From: Lachnospiraceae bacterium UBA7054
Lineage (GTDB): Bacteria > Bacillota > Clostridia > Lachnospirales > Lachnospiraceae
Assembly (NCBI GenBank): GCA_002492725.1
Contig: DLAF01000009.1
Coordinates: 1,687-65,686 of the forward strand
Direction: 5' to 3'
Length of the DNA stretch: 64,000 nucleotides
This document shows positions 26,266-35,026 of this stretch, piece after piece. Positions within the stretch are counted from its first letter, which is position 1; every line of letters begins with the position of its first letter. The position numbers and the translations under genes were made by a program. The notes below the pieces were generated by a model. The model was not told where the DNA came from, did not search any database, and saw nothing but the letters and a program-made list of their open reading frames with translations.

Positions 26266-27450
26266 TTACAATGAAGATAACAAATCCCTGTGCAGTTCCC
26301 GCGCTCTTGCCTGCCAGGTGTGTTCCAAGGCAGATAGTTGATAGCCGTAAGAGGCGATGGACTGTAGTTTTTTCGTATCTGTCAAAAGGTAAGCAATCAG
26401 CTGCGGCAGAGCGGTAAGGCTGACCGGATCAAGGGAAAACGGAATCCATGCGTCACGGGGCAGATTTTCCGTTAAATAAAGAGAACTTTCGGAAACCACC
26501 GCAGCGCCGCGGAGCATGGCGTTAAAGATGCGCTCATGACTGCCGTCTTTAAACCAGGGCATCGTATTTAAAACGATCTTGCTGTCTTCCATTTTTTCAA
26601 GGACTTCTTTCGGAGAGATACGACCGCCATAATGTACATTGGGGAGGCTGATCCAATCGCAGGCAGACCACTCTTCGCCGTATAAGGTAAGTGAGACACC
26701 GGCTCTTGCCACGGAACCGATGATTTGTTCCCTGTAATGAGAACTGACGACTCTTTCAATATAGACGCAGGAAGAGATAAACTGCCGCAGATCCTCATCA
26801 GGAAGCACAATATCGGCCGCCTGGAGCCGTTCTTCAATGACTGATTCTATCGTGGCATTCGGATGCGCAAGAAGCTGTTCAATACTTTCCTCGCAGATTT
26901 TTTCTGCCGGGAAAGCAAAGCGCGCAAAATTCGGTTTTTGGGTGGCAGCGTACGCAGCGTACAGACTGCCTGCATACAGGACGTCGATCTTTCTGTCTGA
27001 GAGCGGTTTCGGGGCATCGGCAGCAGGTGTTCCGCCGTGAGGAAGGAAACCTGTGCAGGGAATATGGGGATAAAATCGCTCTACATATTGACTGTGATTG
27101 CGGTCTACGCTCAAAACGATGCCAGTATGCGGCGTGCGCATTAAAATATTATGATACCAATAGGGATGATCTACCAAAATATTAACGCACGGAATGGCAA
27201 GTGTTTCCCACATATTGATGCCGGAAGGAAGCTGCATACCGAAAAAGGGCGTATTAAAGCCGATCATTGCCGTGACGGCTTTCTTTTGAATCAGATCGTA
27301 GAGCAGCCCCAAGTGTAAGGCGCTTTGCCGTAAGTCAAAATCAAAGATTTCGTATCCCAGGGCTTCAAATCCCTGTTTCAACTGATCGCTAAAGAGATTA
27401 AGCGTGTCCAGCTCACAGTGAAACAAAACCAGTGTTCCCATTTTCTCCAT
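26266..27450 (-). CDS. CgeB-like glycosyltransferase
   Basis: A 394-residue cytoplasmic protein with a GT-B-like two-domain fold. The C-terminal half contains the CgeB/glycosyltransferase-1 pattern, with YGEEWSACDW, VHYGGRISPKEVLEKM and a nucleotide-sugar site around DGSHERIFNAMLRGAAVVSE. The start is the ATG at 27450 with GAGG seven bases before; a frame that extends further upstream lacks one. It is upstream of the radical SAM gene in the same direction. In spore formers CgeB-type proteins act in surface maturation; the acceptor here is unknown. Confidence 0.82.
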   Translation of the reverse strand: MEKMGTLVLFHCELDTLNLFSDQLKQGFEALGYEIFDFDLRQSALHLGLLYDLIQKKAVTAMIGFNTPFFGMQLPSGINMWETLAIPCVNILVDHPYWYHNILMRTPHTGIVLSVDRNHSQYVERFYPHIPCTGFLPHGGTPAADAPKPLSDRKIDVLYAGSLYAAYAATQKPNFARFAFPAEKICEESIEQLLAHPNATIESVIEERLQAADIVLPDEDLRQFISSCVYIERVVSSHYREQIIGSVARAGVSLTLYGEEWSACDWISLPNVHYGGRISPKEVLEKMEDSKIVLNTMPWFKDGSHERIFNAMLRGAAVVSESSLYLTENLPRDAWIPFSLDPVSLTALPQLIAYLLTDTKKLQSIASYGYQLSALEHTWQARARELHRDLLSSL

Positions 27451-27602
27451 AATATACCTCAAAAATACATTGCAGCAGATGTGCAAAAATAGAAGACTGG
27501 TTTCATTATACTGTATTCTTGTATGAGTTGCCAAGACTTCCCGGCGGATTATCTGCGGCCGGCAGAAGCATTTGCATCAGGTAGTCAGACTGCGCCGTGA
27601 TT

Positions 27603-29129
27603 TTAAAGAACGACAGTCTTTGACGCCACTTCTTCCCGAAACCGCACATCATGCTCCACAAAGAGGAGCGTCGGCTGATACGCCAAAAGCAGTTTTTCAA
27701 TCTGCATCCGCGAAAAAATGTCGATATAGTTTAATGGTTCATCCCAGATGTAAAGGTGGGCGGGCGTTAAAAGGCTTGCTGCCAAAAGCACCTTTTTCTT
27801 CTGCCCTTCGGAGTAATCTTCCATGTTTTTGGCAAACTGCACCCGCTCGAAGTCAAACTGTCTTAAAATGGCACAAAACAGGCTGTGATCCAGATCCCGC
27901 TTTTTGCAAAAGGCGGGAAGGCTGCCTGTGAGGAACGAGGTGTCCTGATCGACGTAAGAAATCGTAAGCCCCGAAGCGGTTTCGCAGACACCTTTTTCAG
28001 TGATATTTAAGCCGGCGTCTGCATATCCGGCCTTTTTCAGGATCACCTTGATGAGCGAGGATTTCCCGCAGCCGTTTTCTCCATGCAGGGCGACCTGCTC
28101 TCCCTGACAGATTTCAAAGGTAATACCGCGAAAGACGGGATGCTCTGCGCCTGTATACTGCAGGCTGTAATCTCTGACGTCCACCAGCCTTTCCTTATGG
28201 TGGGAGAGGGGCATCAGTTTTAGGTCCACGGGTTGTTCCAAATCCTGCAAAAGGCCTTCTTTTTCTTCAATCTCCCGGTCGAGTCTTTTGGACATCTGCG
28301 TCACCCGGCTCTGCATTTTTTTGGTCTTTGCACCGATGTAGGCCCGTGCAGAGATACAGCGGTCATGTTCCTTTATGGGATTGAATCCGATTTTGGTGCG
28401 TTCGTTTTTGTCTGCCCATTCCGCGGTACGCCTTGCGGCCTGTTTCAGTCTTCCAATCTCCTTGAGATGCTTTTCGTTCTCTGCCATCACAAACTGATCT
28501 TTACGCTGTTTGTTTTCCCACCAGACCGAGAAATTGCCGCTCTGTACCTCAATGGTCTGCCTGTTTAAAACCAGGACATGGTCGATACAGGCGTCTAAAA
28601 GATCCCTGTCATGGGAGACCAGAATAAAGCCTTTTTTGGAAGCAAGATATGTTTTCACACATTCTCTGGCGGCCTGATCCAGATGGTTTGTCGGCTCGTC
28701 AATCAGCAGAAAATCATTTTCGCCGGAGAACAGAACAGCCAGTAAAAGTTTGGTCTGTTCCCCGAAGCTTAAGGTCCCAAACGGGCGATAGAGGATCTCC
28801 GCGTCCTCATGAAGCAGCGCTAACTCGCAGATGACCCGCCATTCTTCACATCCTGTTTTCAATTCCTCAAGAAAGGCGGAGGCGGGAAGGCTTTTTTGTT
28901 CCTTCGTGACAAGGTAAGGGAAGTAATCAAAGACCGTGCTTGTGGTGATGGAGCCACGGTAGCTGTAGTCTCCCGTCAAAAGGCGCAGGAAGGTGGTTTT
29001 GCCCTTCCCGTTGCGGCCGATGAAGCCCAGTTTCCAGTCGGTGTCGATGGAAAAGGAGACATTTTCAAAGATAGGATCAAAGCTTCCCTCATAGGAAAAC
29101 GTCAGATCGTTTACCAGTATTTGTGACAT
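27603..29129 (-). CDS. Lsa-type ABC-F ribosomal protection protein
   Basis: A 508-residue soluble protein with two ABC ATPase domains and no membrane part. Domain 1 has Walker A GRNGKGKTTFL, signature LSFGEQTKLLLA and Walker B FLLIDEPTNHLD. The linker between the domains is where the antibiotic-resistance domain would lie. Domain 2 has GENGCGKSSLI, YSEGQKKKVLLA and IWDEPLNYIDIF. The order and motifs resemble Lsa(A) and relatives, which release lincosamides, streptogramin A and pleuromutilins from the ribosome. The ATG at 29129 follows GGGAG by eight bases. Regulation by an attenuator is suggested by the leader. Actual resistance spectrum is not known from sequence. Confidence 0.9.
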   Translation of the reverse strand: MSQILVNDLTFSYEGSFDPIFENVSFSIDTDWKLGFIGRNGKGKTTFLRLLTGDYSYRGSITTSTVFDYFPYLVTKEQKSLPASAFLEELKTGCEEWRVICELALLHEDAEILYRPFGTLSFGEQTKLLLAVLFSGENDFLLIDEPTNHLDQAARECVKTYLASKKGFILVSHDRDLLDACIDHVLVLNRQTIEVQSGNFSVWWENKQRKDQFVMAENEKHLKEIGRLKQAARRTAEWADKNERTKIGFNPIKEHDRCISARAYIGAKTKKMQSRVTQMSKRLDREIEEKEGLLQDLEQPVDLKLMPLSHHKERLVDVRDYSLQYTGAEHPVFRGITFEICQGEQVALHGENGCGKSSLIKVILKKAGYADAGLNITEKGVCETASGLTISYVDQDTSFLTGSLPAFCKKRDLDHSLFCAILRQFDFERVQFAKNMEDYSEGQKKKVLLAASLLTPAHLYIWDEPLNYIDIFSRMQIEKLLLAYQPTLLFVEHDVRFREEVASKTVVL

Positions 29130-29154
29130 AAGCAACACTCCCTTTCAATAAAAA

Positions 29155-29176
29155 AACTCTCCGTCGCCGGAAAGTT
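29155..29176 (-). terminator. Attenuator hairpin in the ABC-F leader
   Basis: On the minus strand AACTTTCCG and CGGAGAGTT form a nine-pair stem (one wobble) around GCGA, followed by seven or so T residues. It lies only about 20 bases before the start codon, inside the transcript, so it would stop transcription before the gene unless disrupted. Confidence 0.75.
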
Positions 29177-29358
29177 CTGTTATATCCCGATTGCCACCAT
29201 TTTTGTCACATAAGCCTTTGATACGTTACTTTGATGGAAAGAAAAAGCAACGCACACAAAAAGAGGGGCGGCGAGAATATAATCCACTTTTGGCGACACG
29301 AAAACAGTACGGAAACCAATGTCCGTACAGTGAAAAACTTCATGTGATCAAAAGCAGA

Positions 29359-29370
29359 TTACTTTCTCAT
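29359..29370 (-). CDS. Three-codon leader ORF (Met-Arg-Lys) of the ABC-F gene
   Basis: ATG AGA AAG TAA follows GGGGTGAAAGG, a ribosome-binding site with good spacing, about 25 bases after the predicted transcription start. Such very short upstream ORFs sense ribosome-stalling antibiotics in attenuators before resistance genes. A chance match is possible because the ORF is tiny. Confidence 0.5.
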   Translation of the reverse strand: MRK

Positions 29371-29399
29371 CCTTTCACCCCTCTCTGTAAGATAGGGGT

Positions 29400-29428
29400 A
29401 TTGTAACATGGGATTGCGAGGTTGTCAA
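29400..29428 (-). promoter_or_regulatory. Promoter of the ABC-F gene
   Basis: On the minus strand, TTGACA (29423-29428), a 17-base spacer and TACAAT (29400-29405) form a near-consensus sigma-A promoter. It lies about 270 bases before the start codon, leaving a long leader. Confidence 0.8.
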
Positions 29429-29605
29429 ATATCACTTATGATTAAACAATTTGGATTCAACCGACAGATGAGTTGCCGCACCGGATTCTCCTGTTGCGTT
29501 ATGGAAATGGATGATTGTTTATATTATGATAGTGATTAGAAAAAACGTTTCGGTAGAGGAAGATTGAAAAGTCACACGGAATAGCGCTTCGGCAGGGAGG
29601 AAAAC

Positions 29606-30433
29606 ATGGATCAATTAAAAACAGGTGAAGTCATTTACAAAAGGCGCAGAGAATTTGAACTGACGCAGAATCAGCTGGCGAAATTATTGGGCATATCCTT
29701 TCAGGCGGTCTCAAAGTGGGAGAACGGCACGGCATACCCCGACATCGAGATGCTCCCGAAACTGGCAGCGGCTTTGCACACGACAGTGGACGCGCTGCTG
29801 GGGTATGAGAGTGTGATGACGGATTATGACAAGCGGTATGATACGGAGGAATATTACTGGGGGCTTATGCCGAACCGCATCTGCTATGACATTATGAAGA
29901 TCCTGCCGCCAGTCAGGCCTTACCGGGTGCTGGACATCGGCTGCGGCGAGGGGAAAGACGCCGTGTTCTTTGCGAAATGCGGTTATGCGGTAACTGCCTT
30001 TGACATCTCGGAACAGGGGATTGAGAAGGCAAAGAAACTCGCGGAATATAACAAAGCAGACGTTGCCTTCTTCAAGGCGGATCTGTTTGATTATCGGCCC
30101 GAGGGAGAATATGACATTATATTCAGCAGCGGTGTGCTGCATTTTATGCAGGAAAACAGACGAAAGGAATTGTGCGACAGCTTGAAGGCGCATACGGCGG
30201 AAGGCGGTATCAACGCCATGAATGTCTTTGTTAAAAAGCCGTTTATCAATCGTGCACCGGACAGCACGCGTGACGAATCGAAAAGGCATCCATGGTATTC
30301 GGGAGAGTTATTCGGTTATTATCATGACTGGCTGTTTCATGTTTGCAGGGAGGAAGTGTTTGACTGCAACAGCGGCGGAAAGCCGCATAAGCATTGCATG
30401 GATACGCTGATTGCGCAGAAGGTGGGAACGTAA
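29606..30433 (+). CDS. XRE helix-turn-helix / SAM-methyltransferase fusion
   Basis: A 275-residue fusion. The first 70 residues are an XRE DNA-binding domain (LTQNQLAKLLGISFQAVSKW, then ENGTAYPDIEMLPKLAAAL). Residues about 85-240 are a class I methyltransferase of the TehB/Methyltransf_25 sort with the SAM motif VLDIGCGEGKDAVFFA, an acidic loop FDISEQGIEKAKK and SSGVLHFM. GGGAGG precedes the ATG. It stands beside the ABC-F gene in the opposite direction, sharing its upstream region. A fusion of regulator and enzyme suggests that DNA binding may respond to the methyltransferase substrate or SAM, which is only an inference. Confidence 0.88.
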   Translation: MDQLKTGEVIYKRRREFELTQNQLAKLLGISFQAVSKWENGTAYPDIEMLPKLAAALHTTVDALLGYESVMTDYDKRYDTEEYYWGLMPNRICYDIMKILPPVRPYRVLDIGCGEGKDAVFFAKCGYAVTAFDISEQGIEKAKKLAEYNKADVAFFKADLFDYRPEGEYDIIFSSGVLHFMQENRRKELCDSLKAHTAEGGINAMNVFVKKPFINRAPDSTRDESKRHPWYSGELFGYYHDWLFHVCREEVFDCNSGGKPHKHCMDTLIAQKVGT

Positions 30434-30507
30434 GTTTTCAAATTTCATACATTCTGCAGCACCTTTCAGGAACAACTTTTTTCATAATCAAAGATTTTAT
30501 AGGATAA

Positions 30508-30536
30508 TTGACGAAAGAAGTCAAGTGCAATAAAAT
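30508..30536 (+). promoter_or_regulatory. Promoter of the second ABC/FtsX module
   Basis: TTGACG (30508-30513), a 17-base spacer and TAAAAT (30531-30536) give a good sigma-A promoter about 70 bases before the permease start. Confidence 0.6.
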
Positions 30537-30606
30537 CTTTATGTAAGGAACTGTCATGTGCAGGCGGTGGAAAGCCTGGTACGGTTGTTTGGGAAGGGAG
30601 GCTGCA

Positions 30607-33225
30607 ATGAGCAATAACAGGAAGACGGGCTGGCTTCAGGAACGGAAAGTATCTGGCAGAATGCTGAAGAACATTGCCTCCAAGCTATATCATGAAGACA
30701 GGCGGCGGAACATTACGGCCATAGTGGCGATCGCGTTGTCTGCAATGATGGTGGTGACAGTGTTTTCTACAATCATATCCATCACGACTTTGATGCGGCG
30801 TAACCAGCAGATGACGTTTGGCTCGCAGGCAGAAGGGATATACATGTATTGTCCAAACGTGTATTGGCCGGAATTGTTACAGGACAGCGGGTATTTTGAT
30901 GATGTGACATATGCGGTTTATATGGGGGAATATGAAACGGCGCTGTCATCGGAAACCGGGAACTGTCTCATTTATGCCGATGAAAAGACCGCCGGGTGGA
31001 ATTTCAATGAAGTGGTTGCGGGAAGATGGCCGCAGAGAGAGGGAGAGATTGCAGTTGATGAACGTTTTATAAAAAACCATGGCGGAAATGTCCATGTGGG
31101 CGATAGGATTCCGATCAGACTGGTCACGGCGATGCAGGAGACGGAACAGGATATGGTGGTCAGCGGCATCTGTACAGCCAACGATGAGCTGAACGAAGCA
31201 AGGGTATATGTATCGGAAGAATTTTGGAGAAGGAATCCCAGCGGCTTCAATCTGCTGACTTACTGCCGTTTTGAGGGCGGGAAGTATACCGCCGGGGATT
31301 TGGAGAACATTTTGAATGAGGTATTGGAGCGGGAATATGAAGCCCGTGGATTGGAATTTCAGAAGTGGGAGCCGCTCATAGGAATCAATCCGGCTGCGGG
31401 TAAGAAGCTGAGTGCAGGAGCTGTGGCCCTGCTTGGCGGATTGGTCTCAATTGCCATGATCTGCGCCGGATTGATGGTCTATACGATCTATTATATCTCC
31501 AGTGTTAAGAATGTAGTGAAGTACGGACAACTAAAGTTGATCGGTTTGACAGAGAAACAGATTCGGCGTATTGTACGCAGTCACGCGCGCAGGCAGTATG
31601 TGATCGGATTCCCGGTGGGATGCCTGACGGGGGTCATATTTGGCTATGTGCTGATGCCGGTGCTGGCAGCCAATGCGGGGCTTAGCGGGAAGCAGACATT
31701 CCTGTTAAAGCCTGCATATTTCCTGTATGCGGCAGTACTGTCTTTTATTGTGGTTTCGATTGGTACGAGCAAGCCTGTGCGTATCCTGTCGCAGACGCCG
31801 CCGATCCATACGGTTGGTTTCACGGACAGTCATAAGGAGAAAGGCAACAGGGTGCACAGTGTACGGTTTACGCCAGGCCGCTTTGCCAGAAAAAATATCA
31901 GAAAACGCAGGAAAAGGACAGCGTTGGTGGTGGTATCCGTGAGCATTGTTATGTTTATTTTTGTGATGACCATGAATATCATACACAGTTTGAGTATGGA
32001 CGCTCTGATTGCGCAATTCAATCTTTTTGCTGATATTGAAATTGCCACAGATCAGATGCTGCGGATCATGGATACCGGTGCGGGAGGAAATGTGCAGGCA
32101 ATTCCTAGCGAGATTCGTGAGGAGTTGGAAAAGGTTTCGGCGGGGATGGAAACAGTTTTTCACTATAACTTGTATGCATTCTCATTTTTGTATGAGAATG
32201 ATGCGGAAGAATACTGCAAGATTGTATTGGATAATGCTGATTATCAGAAGGGATTGGACGAAGATAACGTAGTCAGCACACGTGCGCAGGCATATAGAGA
32301 AAAGGGAAAACCGATATTGTTACAGCATAGTTACCGCTTCTATGATTATGAGCAGATTGCAGATTTTAAGGTTTTCGAGGGTGTGATTGATCGGGAGAAA
32401 TATGAGTCCGGGCAGTATGTACTGGCGGTGGCAATGGATGGCTGTGGAAATACCTGTTACCATGCAGGCGATGTGGTAAGACTGTATGAGGAGTTTCCAG
32501 AGAAAGTGGACGGGAAACAGGACGAGAATGGACGATATACTCTATATGATTCCCTGCGCACAAAAGAATATACAGTGCTGGCAGTGGTCAGCGACACTTG
32601 GAATAATCGGATGAAGTGGGGAGACGCGCATGCGGATGGAGTTGAATATATTCTTCCCACAAAACTTATGGACAGCTTCTGGCAAGAGCCGGAGTTATTC
32701 ATGGTGACAATGAATGCACCAGATGCCGATACACTTGCAGAGGCAGAGCCTAAAGTGCGGGCATGTTTGGAAAGAATGGGTGGAGATAATATTGTATCCA
32801 TTCGTTCCAGAAGTACTTATAAAGAAGGCATAGACCGGTTTGCCATGGAGATTGGTTTGATCGGCAACGGTCTGGCGATTTTGGTAGGTGTGATGGCGCT
32901 GGTAAATTTTATTAACAGCACTGTCAGCAGCATTGCTGAACGCAGGGAGGAGTTTTCAACCTTGCAGGCGATCGGAATGATGAAGCGGTTGCTCTTAAAA
33001 GTACTGCGATTGGAGAATCTGTATACTGTGTTGTGGGCTTTGGTGCCGGGTTTTCTGCTCGGACAGTTCATTAGTGCGGCGGCAATCAACATAATCGCGG
33101 AGACACTTCCGTTTTTTAGGTGGAACGGGACGGTCCTGCCGGGGATTCTGCTGGCGGTAGTGATTATACTGGTGGCGTTGATTTATCCGAACAGGCGGAC
33201 TGATGTTGGATACCGAGCGTTATGA
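30607..33225 (+). CDS. ABC transporter permease, duplicated FtsX fold (872 aa)
   Basis: A large permease with two FtsX units. Helix 1 is near residue 36-60, followed by an outer domain of about 200 residues, three helices from about 270 to 390, a further helix near 440, a second outer domain of about 260 residues and three C-terminal helices. The start is the ATG at 30607 after GGGAGG, 17 codons downstream of the first ATG of the open frame. The partner ATPase is 79 bases downstream, so the permease comes first, unlike the other two modules. No kinase or regulator adjoins, so control is unclear. Substrate unknown. Confidence 0.9.
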   Translation: MSNNRKTGWLQERKVSGRMLKNIASKLYHEDRRRNITAIVAIALSAMMVVTVFSTIISITTLMRRNQQMTFGSQAEGIYMYCPNVYWPELLQDSGYFDDVTYAVYMGEYETALSSETGNCLIYADEKTAGWNFNEVVAGRWPQREGEIAVDERFIKNHGGNVHVGDRIPIRLVTAMQETEQDMVVSGICTANDELNEARVYVSEEFWRRNPSGFNLLTYCRFEGGKYTAGDLENILNEVLEREYEARGLEFQKWEPLIGINPAAGKKLSAGAVALLGGLVSIAMICAGLMVYTIYYISSVKNVVKYGQLKLIGLTEKQIRRIVRSHARRQYVIGFPVGCLTGVIFGYVLMPVLAANAGLSGKQTFLLKPAYFLYAAVLSFIVVSIGTSKPVRILSQTPPIHTVGFTDSHKEKGNRVHSVRFTPGRFARKNIRKRRKRTALVVVSVSIVMFIFVMTMNIIHSLSMDALIAQFNLFADIEIATDQMLRIMDTGAGGNVQAIPSEIREELEKVSAGMETVFHYNLYAFSFLYENDAEEYCKIVLDNADYQKGLDEDNVVSTRAQAYREKGKPILLQHSYRFYDYEQIADFKVFEGVIDREKYESGQYVLAVAMDGCGNTCYHAGDVVRLYEEFPEKVDGKQDENGRYTLYDSLRTKEYTVLAVVSDTWNNRMKWGDAHADGVEYILPTKLMDSFWQEPELFMVTMNAPDADTLAEAEPKVRACLERMGGDNIVSIRSRSTYKEGIDRFAMEIGLIGNGLAILVGVMALVNFINSTVSSIAERREEFSTLQAIGMMKRLLLKVLRLENLYTVLWALVPGFLLGQFISAAAINIIAETLPFFRWNGTVLPGILLAVVIILVALIYPNRRTDVGYRAL

Positions 33226-33304
33226 GATCGAGTCCCGGAAACGGATAAAGCACGGCGAAGACGGACAGGCATAGGAAATGGAATGGTTGAGACAGGAGAT
33301 CATC

Positions 33305-33982
33305 ATGGAGAAAGAAAAAGTGGTAGAATTAGTGGATATATGCAGGCAGTATGGGGAAGGGGCAAATGTAGTCAATGCGTTAGACCATGTAAACGCTGCG
33401 ATTGAAAGAAGAGAATTTGTGGCAATCGTGGGAGCATCGGGAAGTGGTAAGAGCACGTTTTTAAATGTATGCGGCGGGCTGGACAGACCCACTTCCGGGG
33501 GGATCTATATCGAAGGAACTGATATCGGGAAGCTGGAAAGTGATGCGCTGACAGAGTTTCGACGCAAAAGAATTGGTTTTATATTTCAGAATTATAATTT
33601 GATTTCCGTGATGTCGGTGTATGAAAATATTGTGATGCCGGTACAGATCGGCGGAAACATGGAAGATAAGGAATTGCTTGGAAGAATTATGGATACGCTT
33701 GGATTGACAGGTTTGGAACACAGACTTCCTTCGGAACTTTCCGGCGGGCAGCAGCAGAGGGTGGCGATTGCCCGCGCGCTGATTTCCTCGCCGGCAATCG
33801 TTTTGGCGGACGAACCGACGGGCAATCTTGATTCATCTTCCACGAATGACGTTATGAGACTTTTGACGAGCGCAGTCAGAGATTTCGGACAAACGGTTAT
33901 CATGATTACCCATAATGAAGCCTTGACAAAAGACTGCGATCGGATTCTGCAAATGAAGGACGGCAAACTGATGGAAAGGTGA
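33305..33982 (+). CDS. ABC transporter ATP-binding protein (LolD/MacB type)
   Basis: A 225-residue ATPase. Walker A GASGSGKSTFLNV, signature [15 protein letters not shown], Walker [13 protein letters not shown] and the switch MITHN are present. The ATG at 33305 follows AGGAG at six bases; the frame is open from an ATG at 33278, whose upstream sequence is weaker. It serves the 872-residue permease just before it. The region between the two genes has no terminator. Confidence 0.93.
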   Translation: MEKEKVVELVDICRQYGEGANVVNALDHVNAAIERREFVAIVGASGSGKSTFLNVCGGLDRPTSGGIYIEGTDIGKLESDALTEFRRKRIGFIFQNYNLISVMSVYENIVMPVQIGGNMEDKELLGRIMDTLGLTGLEHRLPSELSGGQQQRVAIARALISSPAIVLADEPTGNLDSSSTNDVMRLLTSAVRDFGQTVIMITHNEALTKDCDRILQMKDGKLMER

Positions 33983-34080
33983 TCCGATCATCCAGCAGAA
34001 AGGTTTGCTTGCACTTCGTGTTATATCAGGTTATAATTCGGATAATAACAAGAAACAAGTATCCCATAACGGAGGCACTT

Positions 34081-34410
34081 ATGATTCTGAATTTTGAGAC
34101 AATCGAGGAACAGGTTATTCCCAATTTCAAGGGCGGGGAGAAGCAGTTTCGGACCCACATGTACACGGACGAGGCATGTAAGATCATGCGGGCGTCCTTA
34201 GAGCCGGGGGCGACCATTGGAGTACATACCCATGAGACGAACAGCGAGATTATTTTCATGCTGAAAGGAACGGGCGTTGTGCTATATGACGATACCAAAG
34301 AGACGCTGCCTGCGGGGAGCTGTCATTACTGCCCGAAGGGTCACAGCCACAGCCTGCGTAATGAGAGCGACGAAGTGATTGAGTTTTATGCGGTGGTGCC
34401 GGAGCAGTAG
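34081..34410 (+). CDS. Small cupin-domain protein
   Basis: A 109-residue single-domain cupin. The metal-site motif reads GVHTHETNSEIIFMLKG and a second part includes CPKGHSHSLRNES, giving histidines for a metal. The ATG at 34081 follows GGAGG by five bases; the open frame reaches back to 33979 but without a start site. It probably acts as a small sugar- or metal-binding enzyme. It is placed after the ABC module in the same direction, with a 98-base gap. Confidence 0.88.
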   Translation: MILNFETIEEQVIPNFKGGEKQFRTHMYTDEACKIMRASLEPGATIGVHTHETNSEIIFMLKGTGVVLYDDTKETLPAGSCHYCPKGHSHSLRNESDEVIEFYAVVPEQ

Positions 34411-34486
34411 GAGGTTACCAATAAACTTCGCTGCGAAAGGAGAATAAACGTGCAAAACGCATCATAAGGTAGCAAGGGGTGATATT

Positions 34487-34948
34487 TTGAAAATACAATG
34501 GAAAAACCTTGTGACCTGTATTGCGATACCGCTGGCGGTCGGCAGTTTGTCGGCGCTTCTTTCACAAAGAGGTATGGCGGCTTACGCGATGATGAATAAG
34601 TCTGCGCTTTCGCCGCCGGGATGGGTCTTTCCTGTAGTCTGGACGATTTTGTATGTCCTGATGGGGATTGCATCCTATCTGGTGCTGACTTCGGGAAAGC
34701 CAAATAACGCCGCGCTGACTGTATATGCGATCCAGCTTTTCTTTAACTTTTTCTGGTCGATCCTGTTTTTCAGGCTGGGACTGTGCGTGACGGCATTTAT
34801 CTGGCTGGTACTGCTGTGGTTTCTGATTCTTGGAACAACGGTACTGTTTTATCGGATTGTTAAAGCGGCAGGGTATCTGATGATCCCTTACCTATTGTGG
34901 GTTGCCTTTGCGGGGTACTTAAATCTAAGTATTTGCCTGTTGAATTAG
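34487..34948 (+). CDS. TspO/MBR-family membrane protein
   Basis: A 153-residue, five-helix membrane protein of the TspO family (tryptophan-rich sensory protein), which binds tetrapyrroles and steroids. The characteristic pieces are SPPGWVFPVVWTILYVLMG and FFNFFWSILFF. AGGGGTG precedes the start, which is a TTG or the ATG-like codon at 34487 by frame; the first codon in the sequence is TTG. A terminator follows directly. No tetrapyrrole genes adjoin. Confidence 0.88.
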   Translation: MKIQWKNLVTCIAIPLAVGSLSALLSQRGMAAYAMMNKSALSPPGWVFPVVWTILYVLMGIASYLVLTSGKPNNAALTVYAIQLFFNFFWSILFFRLGLCVTAFIWLVLLWFLILGTTVLFYRIVKAAGYLMIPYLLWVAFAGYLNLSICLLN

Positions 34949-34950
34949 AA

Positions 34951-35003
34951 AAGAGCCATTGACAGCCGTTATTGCTAAACAATGCGGTTATCAATGGCTT
35001 TTA
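34951..35003 (+). terminator. Terminator of the TspO gene
   Basis: AGCCATTGA and TCAATGGCT form a 9-bp stem enclosing a second short stem-loop, followed by TTTT. It starts three bases after the stop. Confidence 0.75.
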
Positions 35004-35026
35004 TGGATGAAAAACGTACCACTTCC

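Larger units (their letters stand above)
29130..29605 (-). promoter_or_regulatory. 476-base region: ABC-F leader and XRE gene upstream region
   Basis: The part 29130-29393 is the ABC-F leader. It holds a three-codon ORF, a perfect 7-bp stem at 29307-29328 (GTACGGA/TCCGTAC) and the attenuator hairpin. The segment 29292-29297 (GTCGCC on the minus strand) could pair with GGCGAC at 29163-29168 inside the attenuator and act as an antiterminator. The part 29430-29605 holds the XRE-fusion gene's upstream region, where I see no clear promoter. Confidence 0.5.
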
